Of a DNA stretch of 64,000 bases, positions 38,326-47,467 are shown one piece after another; positions within the stretch are counted from its first letter, which is position 1, and the number at the start of each line of letters is the position of its first letter. The notes beneath the pieces are model-generated. The model was not told the origin of the DNA and searched no databases. It saw only the letters and a program-made list of their open reading frames with translations. The position numbers and the translations under genes were made by a program. Source of the stretch: Mucispirillum schaedleri ASF457 (lineage in GTDB: Bacteria > Chrysiogenota > Deferribacteres > Deferribacterales > Mucispirillaceae); the NCBI RefSeq assembly GCF_000487995.2, contig NZ_CP097562.1, positions 434,001-498,000 on the forward strand. The letters run 5' to 3'.

Positions 38326-38583
38326 ATGGATTATAAAGAAATGTATAATATACTGTCTAATATGGCTCAGGCTGATAAAATAAAAAATTCACTTGAAGAT
38401 TTATACCTTTTTCTGCATGAGATAGAAAATATGATGCAAAATAATGAAGAAAATACAGAAATATCTGATAATCATGATGAATTTAGCTATAAACTGCAAA
38501 TTATAGAACAGCAGATTAAAAAAATTGATGAGCTTTTGCAGGAAGAAAATAATAATATAAATTATAATGAATATATGTCATAA
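38326..38583 (+). CDS. Small uncharacterised coiled-coil protein
   Basis: An 85-residue acidic protein, almost entirely helical. Heptad-like patterns are visible at about 20-38 (NSLEDLYLFLHEIENMM) and 52-72 (YKLQIIEQQIKKIDELLQ). No signal peptide or known domain is recognised. It lies ten bases after tsaE and 45 bases before valS inside the operon, so it is very probably translated. Function is unknown. Confidence 0.65.
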   Translation: MDYKEMYNILSNMAQADKIKNSLEDLYLFLHEIENMMQNNEENTEISDNHDEFSYKLQIIEQQIKKIDELLQEENNNINYNEYMS

Positions 38584-38628
38584 TAAAATTTATACAGCAA
38601 AATAATAATTATATTAATGGAGATAAAA

Positions 38629-41256
38629 ATGGCAAAAGAATTGTCCAGCAGAATAAACCCTGCTGAATATGAAAAAAGTATTTATAAATTTTGGCTTGAC
38701 AAAAAGCTTTTTCATGCAGATGAATACTCTAAAAAACCTGCATACTCAATAGTTATACCACCACCAAATGTTACAGGCTCACTTCATATGGGTCATGCAC
38801 TTGATGAAACTATACAAGATATATTAGCCCGCTTTAAAAGAATGAAAGGTTATGAAGTTTTATGGATGCCGGGAACTGACCATGCAGGTATTGCCACTCA
38901 AAATGTTGTAGAAAAAATAATAGCATCAGAAGGAAAAACTCGTTATGATTTAGGCAGAGAAGCATTTATAGAAAGAGTATGGCAGCAGAAAAAAGAATCA
39001 GGCGGCACAATTATAAGCCAGCTTAAAGCTCTAGGCTCAAGCTGTGACTGGGATAGAGAGCGTTTTACAATGGATGAAGGATTATCTCGTGCTGTTAGAG
39101 AAGTGTTTTATACTCTTTATAAAGAAGACTTAATATACCGCTCTAACTATATGGTAAACTGGTGTGCAAGATGCCATACTGCATTAAGTGATATTGAAGT
39201 AGAATTTACAGAAAAAGATGACTTTCTTTATCACTTAAAATACCCAATTGAAAACAGCAGTGAATATCTTGAAATAGCAACTACTCGTCCAGAAACTTAT
39301 CTTGGAGATACTGCTGTTGCAGTCCACCCTGATGATGAAAGATATAAACATTTAGTAGGAAAAAATGTTATTCTTCCACTTATTAATAGAAAAATACCTG
39401 TAATTGCTGATAATTTTGTAGAAACTGAATTTGGAACAGGATGTGTTAAAATTACTCCAGCACATGACCAAAATGACTTTGCAGCAGGCATTCGCCATAA
39501 TTTAGAAAAAATTGTATGTATTGATGAAAACAATAAAATATGCGGAAATTTTTATAAAGAATTTGAAGGGATGGATATATTAACTGCAAGAAAAGCAGTT
39601 ATTGAAAAATTTAAAGAACTTGATTTAGTTGTAAAAATTGAACCGTTAAAACACAATGTTGGCTGCTGCTACAGATGTAATTCTGTAATTGAGCCCCGTG
39701 TTTCCATGCAGTGGTTTGTAAAAACTAAACCACTTGCAGAAAAAGCTATAGAAGCTGTAAAAACCGGGAAAATAAAACTTATTCCAAAACAATGGGAAAA
39801 TACTTTCTTTGAATGGATGAATAATATACGCGACTGGTGTATTTCCCGTCAGATTTGGTGGGGGCATAGAATACCTGCATGGCACTGTGCAGACTGTTCT
39901 CATACTACAGTTGCAAAGACAGACCCAGATAAATGTGAAAATTGCGGCTCTATAAATATTCATCAAGATGAAGATGTATTAGATACATGGTTTTCATCTT
40001 CTCTATGGCCGTTTTCTACTATGGGTTATCCTGAAAAAACTGATTTATTAAAAAAATTCTACCCTACTTCTACACTTGTAACTGGCTTTGATATTTTATT
40101 TTTCTGGGTTGCAAGAATGATGATGATGGGTATTAAATTTATGGATGATGTGCCATTTAAAGATGTTTATCTGCATGCCCTTGTTCGTGATGAAAAGGGG
40201 CAGAAAATGAGTAAATCAAAAGGTAATGTTATTGACCCACTTATTATGATTGATAAATACGGTGCAGATGCATTCCGTTTTACTCTTGCTATATTTGCTG
40301 CACAAGGCAGAGATATTAAAATGAATGTGGATAGAGTTGAGGGATACAGAAACTTTATTAATAAAATATGGAATGCTTCTAGATTTATTTTAATGAATTT
40401 AGGTGATGAAATATCAAAAATTGATGAAAATAACCTTGAAAGTGTTGATAAATGGATATTAATGAAATTGCAGCATACAGCTAAAAAAGCATCAAAAGCA
40501 ATAGATGCATACAGTATTAATGAAGCAGCAAACGAACTTTATCAATTTTTCTGGATGACTTTCTGCGACTGGTATCTTGAACTTATTAAAGACAGAATGT
40601 TTAAAGGCAGTGAGAAAGAAAAAGAATATGCTCTTGCTACAGCAGCTAATGTATTAGAAAAATCATTAATTGCACTGCATCCATATATTCCTTTTGTTAC
40701 AGAGCATATTTTCCAGACATTAACTAATAAAGAAACTATTATGTTTGAAGAATATCCTGATAATTTAAATTATAATTTTGAAAAAGAAGAAAAAGGAATA
40801 GACAAAGTTATTGAAGCAGTCAGCTTAATCAGAAATATTCGCGGTGAATATAATATTTCTCCTGCTACTCAGCTTGAAATATATATTAATACTGATGATA
40901 GTGATGCACTTAAACTTTTTCAGGCAGAAATGCTGTTGATTATGAAAATGGGTAAAGCAAAATCAATAAAATTTAATGAAAAAGCACCTGAAAACTGTGC
41001 TAAAAGTGTTGGCAATGGCTTTGAAATAATGGTTTCATTAGAAGGCACAATTAATGTAGAAGAAGAAATTGCAAGACTTGAAAAAGAAAAAAAAGCTGTC
41101 TTAAAAGATGTTAATCTTTATGGTGGTAAACTGCAAAATGAAGGATACCTTGCAAAAGCTCCAGCAAAGGTTATAGAAAAAGATAAGAAAACATATGAAG
41201 AAGCAAAAGCAAGGCTTGATAAAATAAATGAAGCATTAGATGGTCTTAAAAAATAA
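38629..41256 (+). CDS. valS: Valine--tRNA ligase
   Basis: A class I aminoacyl-tRNA synthetase that charges tRNA-Val and edits Thr. The HIGH-type motif is in PPNVTGSLHMGHALDE, the KMSKS motif in GQKMSKSKGNVIDP, and the editing domain in EIATTRPETYLGDTAVAVHP. The insert has zinc-like cysteines (CCYRCN, CADCSHTTVAKTDPDKCENC). The C-terminal tRNA-binding coiled coil (EEIARLEKEKKAVLKD) is present. I take the ATG at 38629, which has GGAG upstream; the earlier in-frame ATG contains that site. It overlaps the next gene by one base. Confidence 0.97.
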   Translation: MAKELSSRINPAEYEKSIYKFWLDKKLFHADEYSKKPAYSIVIPPPNVTGSLHMGHALDETIQDILARFKRMKGYEVLWMPGTDHAGIATQNVVEKIIASEGKTRYDLGREAFIERVWQQKKESGGTIISQLKALGSSCDWDRERFTMDEGLSRAVREVFYTLYKEDLIYRSNYMVNWCARCHTALSDIEVEFTEKDDFLYHLKYPIENSSEYLEIATTRPETYLGDTAVAVHPDDERYKHLVGKNVILPLINRKIPVIADNFVETEFGTGCVKITPAHDQNDFAAGIRHNLEKIVCIDENNKICGNFYKEFEGMDILTARKAVIEKFKELDLVVKIEPLKHNVGCCYRCNSVIEPRVSMQWFVKTKPLAEKAIEAVKTGKIKLIPKQWENTFFEWMNNIRDWCISRQIWWGHRIPAWHCADCSHTTVAKTDPDKCENCGSINIHQDEDVLDTWFSSSLWPFSTMGYPEKTDLLKKFYPTSTLVTGFDILFFWVARMMMMGIKFMDDVPFKDVYLHALVRDEKGQKMSKSKGNVIDPLIMIDKYGADAFRFTLAIFAAQGRDIKMNVDRVEGYRNFINKIWNASRFILMNLGDEISKIDENNLESVDKWILMKLQHTAKKASKAIDAYSINEAANELYQFFWMTFCDWYLELIKDRMFKGSEKEKEYALATAANVLEKSLIALHPYIPFVTEHIFQTLTNKETIMFEEYPDNLNYNFEKEEKGIDKVIEAVSLIRNIRGEYNISPATQLEIYINTDDSDALKLFQAEMLLIMKMGKAKSIKFNEKAPENCAKSVGNGFEIMVSLEGTINVEEEIARLEKEKKAVLKDVNLYGGKLQNEGYLAKAPAKVIEKDKKTYEEAKARLDKINEALDGLKK

Positions 41257-41813
41257 TGGCAACAGACAAAAATAAGCCGCCATATTTAAGACGAATATTT
41301 GCAGGTAAAAATATATATATATTTGCTTTGGTGGCTTTTGCATTTGCATTTTTAAATATATACAGGCTGAATAACCCATTAGAAATAGGCTCTACAGCAC
41401 CAGAACTTACAGTAACTGCATATAATGGGGAAAGCTTTAAAATAAATGAAATACTAAGCCCTAAAGTTGTAATTTTTTATAAAAAACATACTTATTTTTC
41501 TAACTATATTATTAATACAACTTATAAACGGGCACTGCCTGCTTTTAAAATCCTACAGGATAAAGGGATTGCTCAAGTTATTGTTATTGCTCAAGGTTAT
41601 GATAATACTAAAGAATTGAATAATCTTTTAGGGGAAGATGATTATTCAAACTATAAAAATATAATATTTGCTGCTGATACTAAAACAGCAGGTAAAAAAT
41701 ATGGGATAAGAAGCTGGCCTCATTTATATGTTATAAGCTCTGATAACAGAGTAATTTATGAAACTAAAATAGGCAGTGCTGATAAAGTGCAGCAGATATT
41801 ATGGAGGGACTAA
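41256..41813 (+). CDS. Membrane-anchored thioredoxin-fold protein lacking cysteines
   Basis: A 185-residue protein with one N-terminal membrane helix (about 18-36) and an exported TlpA/peroxiredoxin-like domain (IGSTAPELTVTAYNGESFKI, VVIFYKKHTYFSNY, GIRSWPHLYVISSDN with the cis-Pro). The active-site CxxC position reads H-T-Y-F-S, and the whole protein contains no cysteine, so it cannot do thiol redox chemistry. It may be a chaperone or binding protein. One-base overlaps with both valS and trxB place it firmly in the operon. Confidence 0.7.
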   Translation: MATDKNKPPYLRRIFAGKNIYIFALVAFAFAFLNIYRLNNPLEIGSTAPELTVTAYNGESFKINEILSPKVVIFYKKHTYFSNYIINTTYKRALPAFKILQDKGIAQVIVIAQGYDNTKELNNLLGEDDYSNYKNIIFAADTKTAGKKYGIRSWPHLYVISSDNRVIYETKIGSADKVQQILWRD

Positions 41814-42769
41814 TGGAAAACTTTTTTAACAAGGACTTAAACGAAAGTTATGATGTGATTATTTTAGGTGCAGGTCCTGCTGGCTGTTCTGCAGGAATGT
41901 ATGCTGCACGAGATGCACTTTCTGTGCTTATTTTAGAAAAAAACTTCCCTGGTGGAAATATGGCTATAACTGAGCATATTGAAAATTATCCCGGCTTTAC
42001 TGAGCCTGTATTAGGTCATGAAATTACAGATAAATTTGTTAAACATGCACAAAAATTTGGAGCAGTAATAAGACAAGGCAACTGTGTAGATGTAATAGAT
42101 GATGGTATATGGAAATCTGTTATACTTGAAGATGGAAGAAAAATAAAATGTAAAGCATTGATTATTGCAACAGGCTCTAAACCAAAAAAAACTGGTGCAA
42201 AAAATGAAATAAATTTCATAGGCAGAGGCATTTCATTCTGTGCTACATGTGATGGCGGCTTTTTCAGAAATAAAGAAGTTATTGTTATTGGCGGTGGTGA
42301 TTCTGCCCTTGAAGAAGGTATATATCTTACAAAATTTGCTTCCAAAGTAACAATAGTTCACAGAAGAAATGAATTTAGAGCTGCTAAAATTATCCAAAAC
42401 CGTGCAAAAGAAAATAAAAAAATTCATTTTATGACGCCTTATGTATTAGATGAAATACTTGGAGAAAATATAGTAACTGGTGTTAAATTAAAAAATACTC
42501 AGACAGAAGAAATTGTAGAATATAAATGTGATGGAATTTTTGAATTTATAGGCTGGGATGCAAATACTGATATTTTTACCAGCATTTTAGAGCTTTCAAA
42601 TGATGGCTTTATTAAAGCATCAGAAAATACTGTTACAAGTATATCAGGAATTTTTGCTGCTGGTGATGTGCGTAAAAAAGGACTTATGCAGGTTGTAACT
42701 GCTGCTTCTGACGGTGCAGTTGCTGCAAAAATGGCAGAAAAATATATTAATGAAGAGTTAAAACATTAA
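41813..42769 (+). CDS. trxB: Thioredoxin reductase (NADPH)
   Basis: A flavoenzyme that reduces thioredoxin with NADPH. The FAD fold DVIILGAGPAGCSAGMYAAR lies at about 14-33, the redox-active pair in SFCATCDGGF (CxxC), the NADPH-binding VIGGGDSALEEGIYL and HRRNEFRA, and the C-terminal GIFAAGDVRKKGLMQVVTA. The length is 318 residues with the ATG at 41813, preceded by GGAGG. No thioredoxin gene is adjacent; the cysteine-free thioredoxin-fold protein lies immediately upstream. Confidence 0.93.
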   Translation: MENFFNKDLNESYDVIILGAGPAGCSAGMYAARDALSVLILEKNFPGGNMAITEHIENYPGFTEPVLGHEITDKFVKHAQKFGAVIRQGNCVDVIDDGIWKSVILEDGRKIKCKALIIATGSKPKKTGAKNEINFIGRGISFCATCDGGFFRNKEVIVIGGGDSALEEGIYLTKFASKVTIVHRRNEFRAAKIIQNRAKENKKIHFMTPYVLDEILGENIVTGVKLKNTQTEEIVEYKCDGIFEFIGWDANTDIFTSILELSNDGFIKASENTVTSISGIFAAGDVRKKGLMQVVTAASDGAVAAKMAEKYINEELKH

Positions 42770-42770
42770 T

Positions 42771-43586
42771 ATGCTTTATGTTATAGGCACTCCTATTGGA
42801 AATCTCTCTGATTTATCTAAACGGGCAGTAGAAACTCTGTCTTCTGTTGATATTGTATTTGCAGAAGATACACGCACTGCCCTTAACCTTTTAAATAGTC
42901 AGGGAATAAAAAAACCTTGTAAATCATATTATAAAGATAACGAAAAAACAGCCAGTGAAAGTATAATAGCATGTCTTTTAAATGGCAATAATGTGGCACT
43001 CATCAGTGAAGCAGGAATGCCATGTATTTCAGACCCTGGGGCTGTAGTTATTAAAAAAATCATTCAAAAAGGGCTGCCTTTTGAAATCATACAGGGACCC
43101 ACTGCATTAATTCACGGATTAATTGCATCAGGTTTCAGCGGTGGCAGCTTTTATTTTCATGGTTTTTTACCGCATAAAGAAAAAGAGAAGATAAAAGAAA
43201 TTAAAACTCTGCTGAATATAAAAGCACCTGTTATTTTTTATGAATCACCTTACAGAGTAAAAGAAACATTAAATATACTTCTTGATTACTTCCATGCTCC
43301 AATAGCTGTTACAAGGGAAGCTACAAAAGTATATGAAGAAACTATATTTATAATCTCTAAAGAAGATATTGAAAATATAACAGTTAAAGGTGAATTTGTT
43401 ATTACAGTTAACAACAGCTTAGAAGATATTAATGAAACAAATAATAGTCTTTCTTTAAATTATGACCATATAATAAAAGAATTATTAAGTGAAAATATTT
43501 CATCTAAAGATATATTAAAAATGATGAAAACATTAGGAATGAAAAGAAATGAAGCATATAATTTGATTAATAAATTGAGTATGTGA
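42771..43586 (+). CDS. rsmI: 16S rRNA (cytidine-1402 2'-O) methyltransferase
   Basis: An SAM-dependent tetrapyrrole-methylase-fold enzyme that methylates C1402 of 16S rRNA. The motifs are LYVIGTPIGNLSDLSKRAVE at the N-terminus, DIVFAEDTRTALNLL, VALISEAGMPCISDPGA, and IFYESPYRVKETL. The 271-residue length is typical. It starts one base after trxB and is the last gene of the operon; a repeat-bearing convergent gap follows. Confidence 0.96.
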   Translation: MLYVIGTPIGNLSDLSKRAVETLSSVDIVFAEDTRTALNLLNSQGIKKPCKSYYKDNEKTASESIIACLLNGNNVALISEAGMPCISDPGAVVIKKIIQKGLPFEIIQGPTALIHGLIASGFSGGSFYFHGFLPHKEKEKIKEIKTLLNIKAPVIFYESPYRVKETLNILLDYFHAPIAVTREATKVYEETIFIISKEDIENITVKGEFVITVNNSLEDINETNNSLSLNYDHIIKELLSENISSKDILKMMKTLGMKRNEAYNLINKLSM

Positions 43587-43761
43587 AAAAAATCCTGTAA
43601 AATAGTTTGCTGTGTATGTATTTTTATAGTATTAAACTGTTTTTATACATTTCTATGAGCATATATATAAAAGCAAGATGAGAATTTTTTCACATTATCA
43701 TATCCTATTCAGGCAGCCTTTCCCCATACATAATGATTAATTATCTATATACCTGAACTCA
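43587..43761. other. Downstream gap before repeats, nothing recognised
   Basis: AT-rich sequence with no reading frame carrying a ribosome site and no strong terminator for rsmI. The palindromic repeats start at its end and may supply termination. Confidence 0.35.
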
Positions 43762-43853
43762 CCCAAAAATCTAAATTAAATATATTACAGTAGTGTATAA
43801 TATATTTAAATTATATGTTTTTAGATACTTCGCATTTTAAGGCTCAGTATGAC
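43762..43853 (+). repeat. Dispersed palindromic repeat, copy C1 (left arm truncated)
   Basis: Begins within the left arm (AAAAATCTAAATTAAATATATT) and keeps the full right arm (TTTAGATACTTCGC...GGCTCAGTATGAC). It belongs to the same family as B1. Confidence 0.65.
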
Positions 43854-43937
43854 CTTATTGACTCTGAATTCTCTTGCCATATTCATTATATGGATTAATC
43901 TAAGTTTTTTTGGATAAGTCCAGTTTTCACAATACCA

Positions 43938-44059
43938 GTCATTTTGAGCCTGATTTTTAAGGCGAAAAATCTAAATTAGATATATTACAGCAGTGTATAA
44001 TGTATTTAAATTATCTTCTCTTTTAGATATTTTGTTTATAAATTAAGTTTAGTATAACC
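43938..44059 (+). repeat. Dispersed palindromic repeat, copy C2
   Basis: The left arm GTCATTTTGAGCCTGATTTT, then AAGGCGAAAAATCTAAATTA, is nearly identical to B1. The right arm is decayed (TTTAGATATTTTGTTTATAA). An ATAAGTCCAGTTTTCAC segment ahead of it resembles the leading segment of the B copies. Confidence 0.7.
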
Positions 44060-44094
44060 TTAAAAGGCAGCAGCAAATATATATATTAATCTAC

Positions 44095-44607
44095 CTAAAC
44101 TAAATGGTAACTAGTGACAATACCATAGACTAAAAGTATAATTACCAGTGTCATTACAAATGTATATATTATATATTTTCTTTTTAATGCTGCAGGTGTA
44201 ATAATATCAAAAGCTTTTCTTTCATCTTCTGTAATCTTTTCTGAAACAAGTGCAACAAGCTCAGAAAAACCATCTGATAATGATGAAACCATAACAGAAT
44301 GGCTGCCATCATGTATAATCAATACAAACCTGCCCATAGCAGAAAGTGCATATCCATAACTAATGTTTTTAATTTCAAGCTCCGTTTTTTTAAGCAGACT
44401 GCGGACAATTATTTTATCATCTGTAATAGTTATGCTTTTTACAAGTGATGATATAAGCATGAAAAATGATATTACAGTCATTGCAGAAAGCAGCATCACA
44501 TTAAACTGAGTCTGCCTGTTTTCTGTATTTAATGCAAATACAATAATCAGTAAAAAAATAGTAATATAAAGTGCAATTAATGTTTTGTTTGTTCTAAAAT
44601 TTTTCAA
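44095..44607 (-). CDS. Membrane protein with bacterial PH-like domain
   Basis: A 170-residue protein with two N-terminal helices (about 10-28 and 36-58), a soluble beta-rich middle part (ITITDDKIIVRSLLKKTELE, then FVLIIHDGSHSVMVSS) that resembles bacterial PH domains, and a C-terminal helix (about 145-165). No catalytic motif is seen. It overlaps the end of the TPR lipoprotein gene by 14 bases, so the two are probably coupled. Function is unknown. Confidence 0.65.
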   Translation of the reverse strand: MKNFRTNKTLIALYITIFLLIIVFALNTENRQTQFNVMLLSAMTVISFFMLISSLVKSITITDDKIIVRSLLKKTELEIKNISYGYALSAMGRFVLIIHDGSHSVMVSSLSDGFSELVALVSEKITEDERKAFDIITPAALKRKYIIYTFVMTLVIILLVYGIVTSYHLV

Positions 44608-47347
44608 AATTAACCTCTATAAACATTTTATCAAATAAATATGGGTCTTGAGATAAAAGACGCCTTATAATGCTGTCAAAAGTGCTTACATTTTTTGTAT
44701 ATAAATTCATCATTGCTGTTACTATATCATATCTATAATCTGCACTATAAGCATCATTATATAATTTTAAATAATTATTTAATCTTGTTTCATTAAAATT
44801 AACAAGGAAATATAAAAGCATATAGAAAAACGATGTCTGGTCATTATAACCCATTCTATCAAGTGAGCCATAAGATGCTTCTGCGTTTACAAAATCTCTA
44901 ATCCATGTAAAATAATATAAAGATACTTTATAAAGCTCAGAATATTTAAAATCCATATCAGATAAAGTTTGTAAATATTTAAGCCCAGAATTTACATCAT
45001 GCCTGTATATAGACACATATACCATATCTTTTAAATATACCTTATCATGAGCAAACCTTTTATTAAATATTACAGCTTTTGCTGCCCCACGCTGCAGCAT
45101 TACAAATTTATAAGCAAGAGTATAGTATCTATCAGCATCATCAATATCTTTAAACTGGTCAATTGGAGTATGCCTTAAAGCAAGAAGATTTCTAACTCTT
45201 GATACTCTAAAAATTGGTGAATCTTTAAGCTCATTTAATTTTTCTATATCATAATCATCAAAATAATCCATTAATAAAGCACAAGATACAGTAAATCCAT
45301 TATCATTTGATTTATATATACTTTCTGCTTCATTTCTTCTTGATGGTCTGTCACCTGAAAGCACAGATAAATATAAAAGCATAATATCTTCATCTTCAGG
45401 TGTTTCAAGCTCACCTATTTTTTTAGAAGCATAAAGTTTTGCCTGCTCAAAATTAAGTTTAGCATCAGGATAATTACCTTTTCTATAATTTAAAAGCCCA
45501 GAAATTAAATGAATAAATCCGTCATTTTTATCTATAACAAATGCTTTATCAATAATTTCCTTAGCTTTGTCATTTTCACCTAAATTAAAATAAGTAAGTG
45601 CAAGGTTATAAAGTACTATAGTATTATTCGTCAAATTTCCAGCAGCTTTTTCAAACTTCTGCCTTGCATTTTCAAAATTAAAGGCAGCAAAATCATCAAT
45701 AGCTGCATTATTCATTTTAATACCTTCAAGTTTGCTTGTTACACTGTTCTTATCCCTTTCCTTTAAAGCACTTCTGCCTGTAATTAAAAACTGAGTAGTT
45801 TCATCTGGTTTCATAAAAACAGGATAAGCAAGCATAGAAGCAGTATCAATACTTTTATCATCAAACCTGTATGTAAAACTCATATCATGAAGAACAGGTC
45901 TTATATTAAATTCAAAAGACGGTGGTCTTATAGATATTAATGAACTATTTCTATATTCTTCACCTAATGTTAAGACAGTCTGAGGTTCTCTTAAATTCCA
46001 AGCAATAACAAGTTTATACCAAAAAGTATCATACTGCAGTAAATCAAGATTAGCTGCAAAAGATGCAGCTTTGGCAAAATCTCTATTTTTAATATTTAAA
46101 AATGTATTATATGCAAAATAATCATGGCCGTTTTCTCTATTTGCTGTTTTTAAATAATTAGCTGCATCATTATATCTACCCTGTTTCAGAGCATAAACAG
46201 TTTTTGCAAGTGATAACCATCCATTATTTCTGTCTGTCTGGATATATGGTCTTATTTCATTTTGAGTTTTATTAAAATAACATACATGTTTTGCATAATA
46301 GGAAAGAACTTTATCTGTTTTTAAATCTTCATATAGTGATTTAATATATTCCCCTGCCTTTGCAGTATCTACATAAACCATTACATTATATTTTAAAAGG
46401 CTTAATTCTTCATCTTTTGGATATTGTGTTAATAATAAATCAATTTCATCAATGGCTTTATCATTTTGTGCAAGAGAAAGATAGGCTTTTATTAAACGAA
46501 CTCTGTAATCTCTTTCATCATTTCCACTGATTAATATACGCAAAGTCTGAGCTTCATCAGAATATTTTTTTAATTTATTAAAAAGTTGTGCAAGTTTATC
46601 ATAACCTGTTTCACTTGCTCCATCTGAATAAAGTGCTTCCTGAGCATTATTATATGCACTTTCTTTATTGCCAGTAGCAAAATAAGCATTTGCAAGGTTA
46701 TAATGAATAATAAAATTTCTGTTTGGAAGTGATTCTAATAAATTTATACCATCTTCATATTCACCTATGCTTATTAAAAGATTAGCATAGTTTTCTAAAA
46801 CCATAGGTGAAGCAGCATCTTTCTCTAATGCTTTTTTATAATAATACATAGCTTTTGCTGTATCATTTACACTTAAAAATACATTCGCAATACCGCTGTA
46901 TGCATCAGCAGAATGGTTGGCACTGTTTATATATTTTTCTACATATTTTTCAGCTTCTTTGGCTTTTTCCCCACCCTGTTCTGCTAAAACTGCAATTAAG
47001 TTCATTAAAGCTTCAAGAAAATCAGGGTCTGCATTAACTGCTTCCCTAAAATTTAATTCTGCCATAGGAGTATTATTTAATAAATAATAGCTTACACCAA
47101 TATTATAAAATGCAGTTGCTTTGTTTTCTTTTGAAGCTTTTTCATACAATTTAATAGCCTCATCAAAATCACCTGCTGAAAATTTTTCATTTCCTTCTAA
47201 AATATCCGTATTTTCTGACTGAGCAACAGAGTTAATATTTAAATTAGCAGTAACATTATCCTGCACTATTGTTCTTTTCTCACTGCAGCCAAAAGTTAAT
47301 ATTAAAATAAATAGTAAAATATATACTCTTGATTTCAAAGCCAACAT
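44594..47347 (-). CDS. Large TPR-repeat lipoprotein
   Basis: A 917-residue outer-envelope lipoprotein: signal peptide with lipobox LTFGC (Cys21), then many tetratricopeptide repeats. Clear repeats are at about 50-215 (NIGVSYYLLNNTPMAELNFR, YYYKKALEKDAASPMVLENY) and 555-640 (LYNLALTYFNLGENDKAKEI). The rest is helical and probably made of degenerate repeats. Such proteins are assembly scaffolds. AGGAG lies three bases ahead of the ATG. It overlaps the PH-like gene downstream. No partner can be named. Confidence 0.85.
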   Translation of the reverse strand: MLALKSRVYILLFILILTFGCSEKRTIVQDNVTANLNINSVAQSENTDILEGNEKFSAGDFDEAIKLYEKASKENKATAFYNIGVSYYLLNNTPMAELNFREAVNADPDFLEALMNLIAVLAEQGGEKAKEAEKYVEKYINSANHSADAYSGIANVFLSVNDTAKAMYYYKKALEKDAASPMVLENYANLLISIGEYEDGINLLESLPNRNFIIHYNLANAYFATGNKESAYNNAQEALYSDGASETGYDKLAQLFNKLKKYSDEAQTLRILISGNDERDYRVRLIKAYLSLAQNDKAIDEIDLLLTQYPKDEELSLLKYNVMVYVDTAKAGEYIKSLYEDLKTDKVLSYYAKHVCYFNKTQNEIRPYIQTDRNNGWLSLAKTVYALKQGRYNDAANYLKTANRENGHDYFAYNTFLNIKNRDFAKAASFAANLDLLQYDTFWYKLVIAWNLREPQTVLTLGEEYRNSSLISIRPPSFEFNIRPVLHDMSFTYRFDDKSIDTASMLAYPVFMKPDETTQFLITGRSALKERDKNSVTSKLEGIKMNNAAIDDFAAFNFENARQKFEKAAGNLTNNTIVLYNLALTYFNLGENDKAKEIIDKAFVIDKNDGFIHLISGLLNYRKGNYPDAKLNFEQAKLYASKKIGELETPEDEDIMLLYLSVLSGDRPSRRNEAESIYKSNDNGFTVSCALLMDYFDDYDIEKLNELKDSPIFRVSRVRNLLALRHTPIDQFKDIDDADRYYTLAYKFVMLQRGAAKAVIFNKRFAHDKVYLKDMVYVSIYRHDVNSGLKYLQTLSDMDFKYSELYKVSLYYFTWIRDFVNAEASYGSLDRMGYNDQTSFFYMLLYFLVNFNETRLNNYLKLYNDAYSADYRYDIVTAMMNLYTKNVSTFDSIIRRLLSQDPYLFDKMFIEVNFEKF

Positions 47348-47383
47348 AAGCTCCTAAATATTTAATATAATTATGCATAAATA

Positions 47384-47440
47384 AAAAAAGCATACTTTAT
47401 TATGACTATATTTTCGTCATAAATCAAGTATGCTTTATAA
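47384..47440 (-). terminator. Rho-independent terminator after the zinc-ribbon gene
   Basis: On the minus strand, AAAGCATACTT pairs with AAGTATGCTTT and is followed by TTTTATTTATG. The inner part can also pair (TTTATGACG with CATAATAAA, imperfectly). Confidence 0.75.
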
Positions 47441-47467
47441 AAAAATAAAATTTATTTTAAATGCAGC

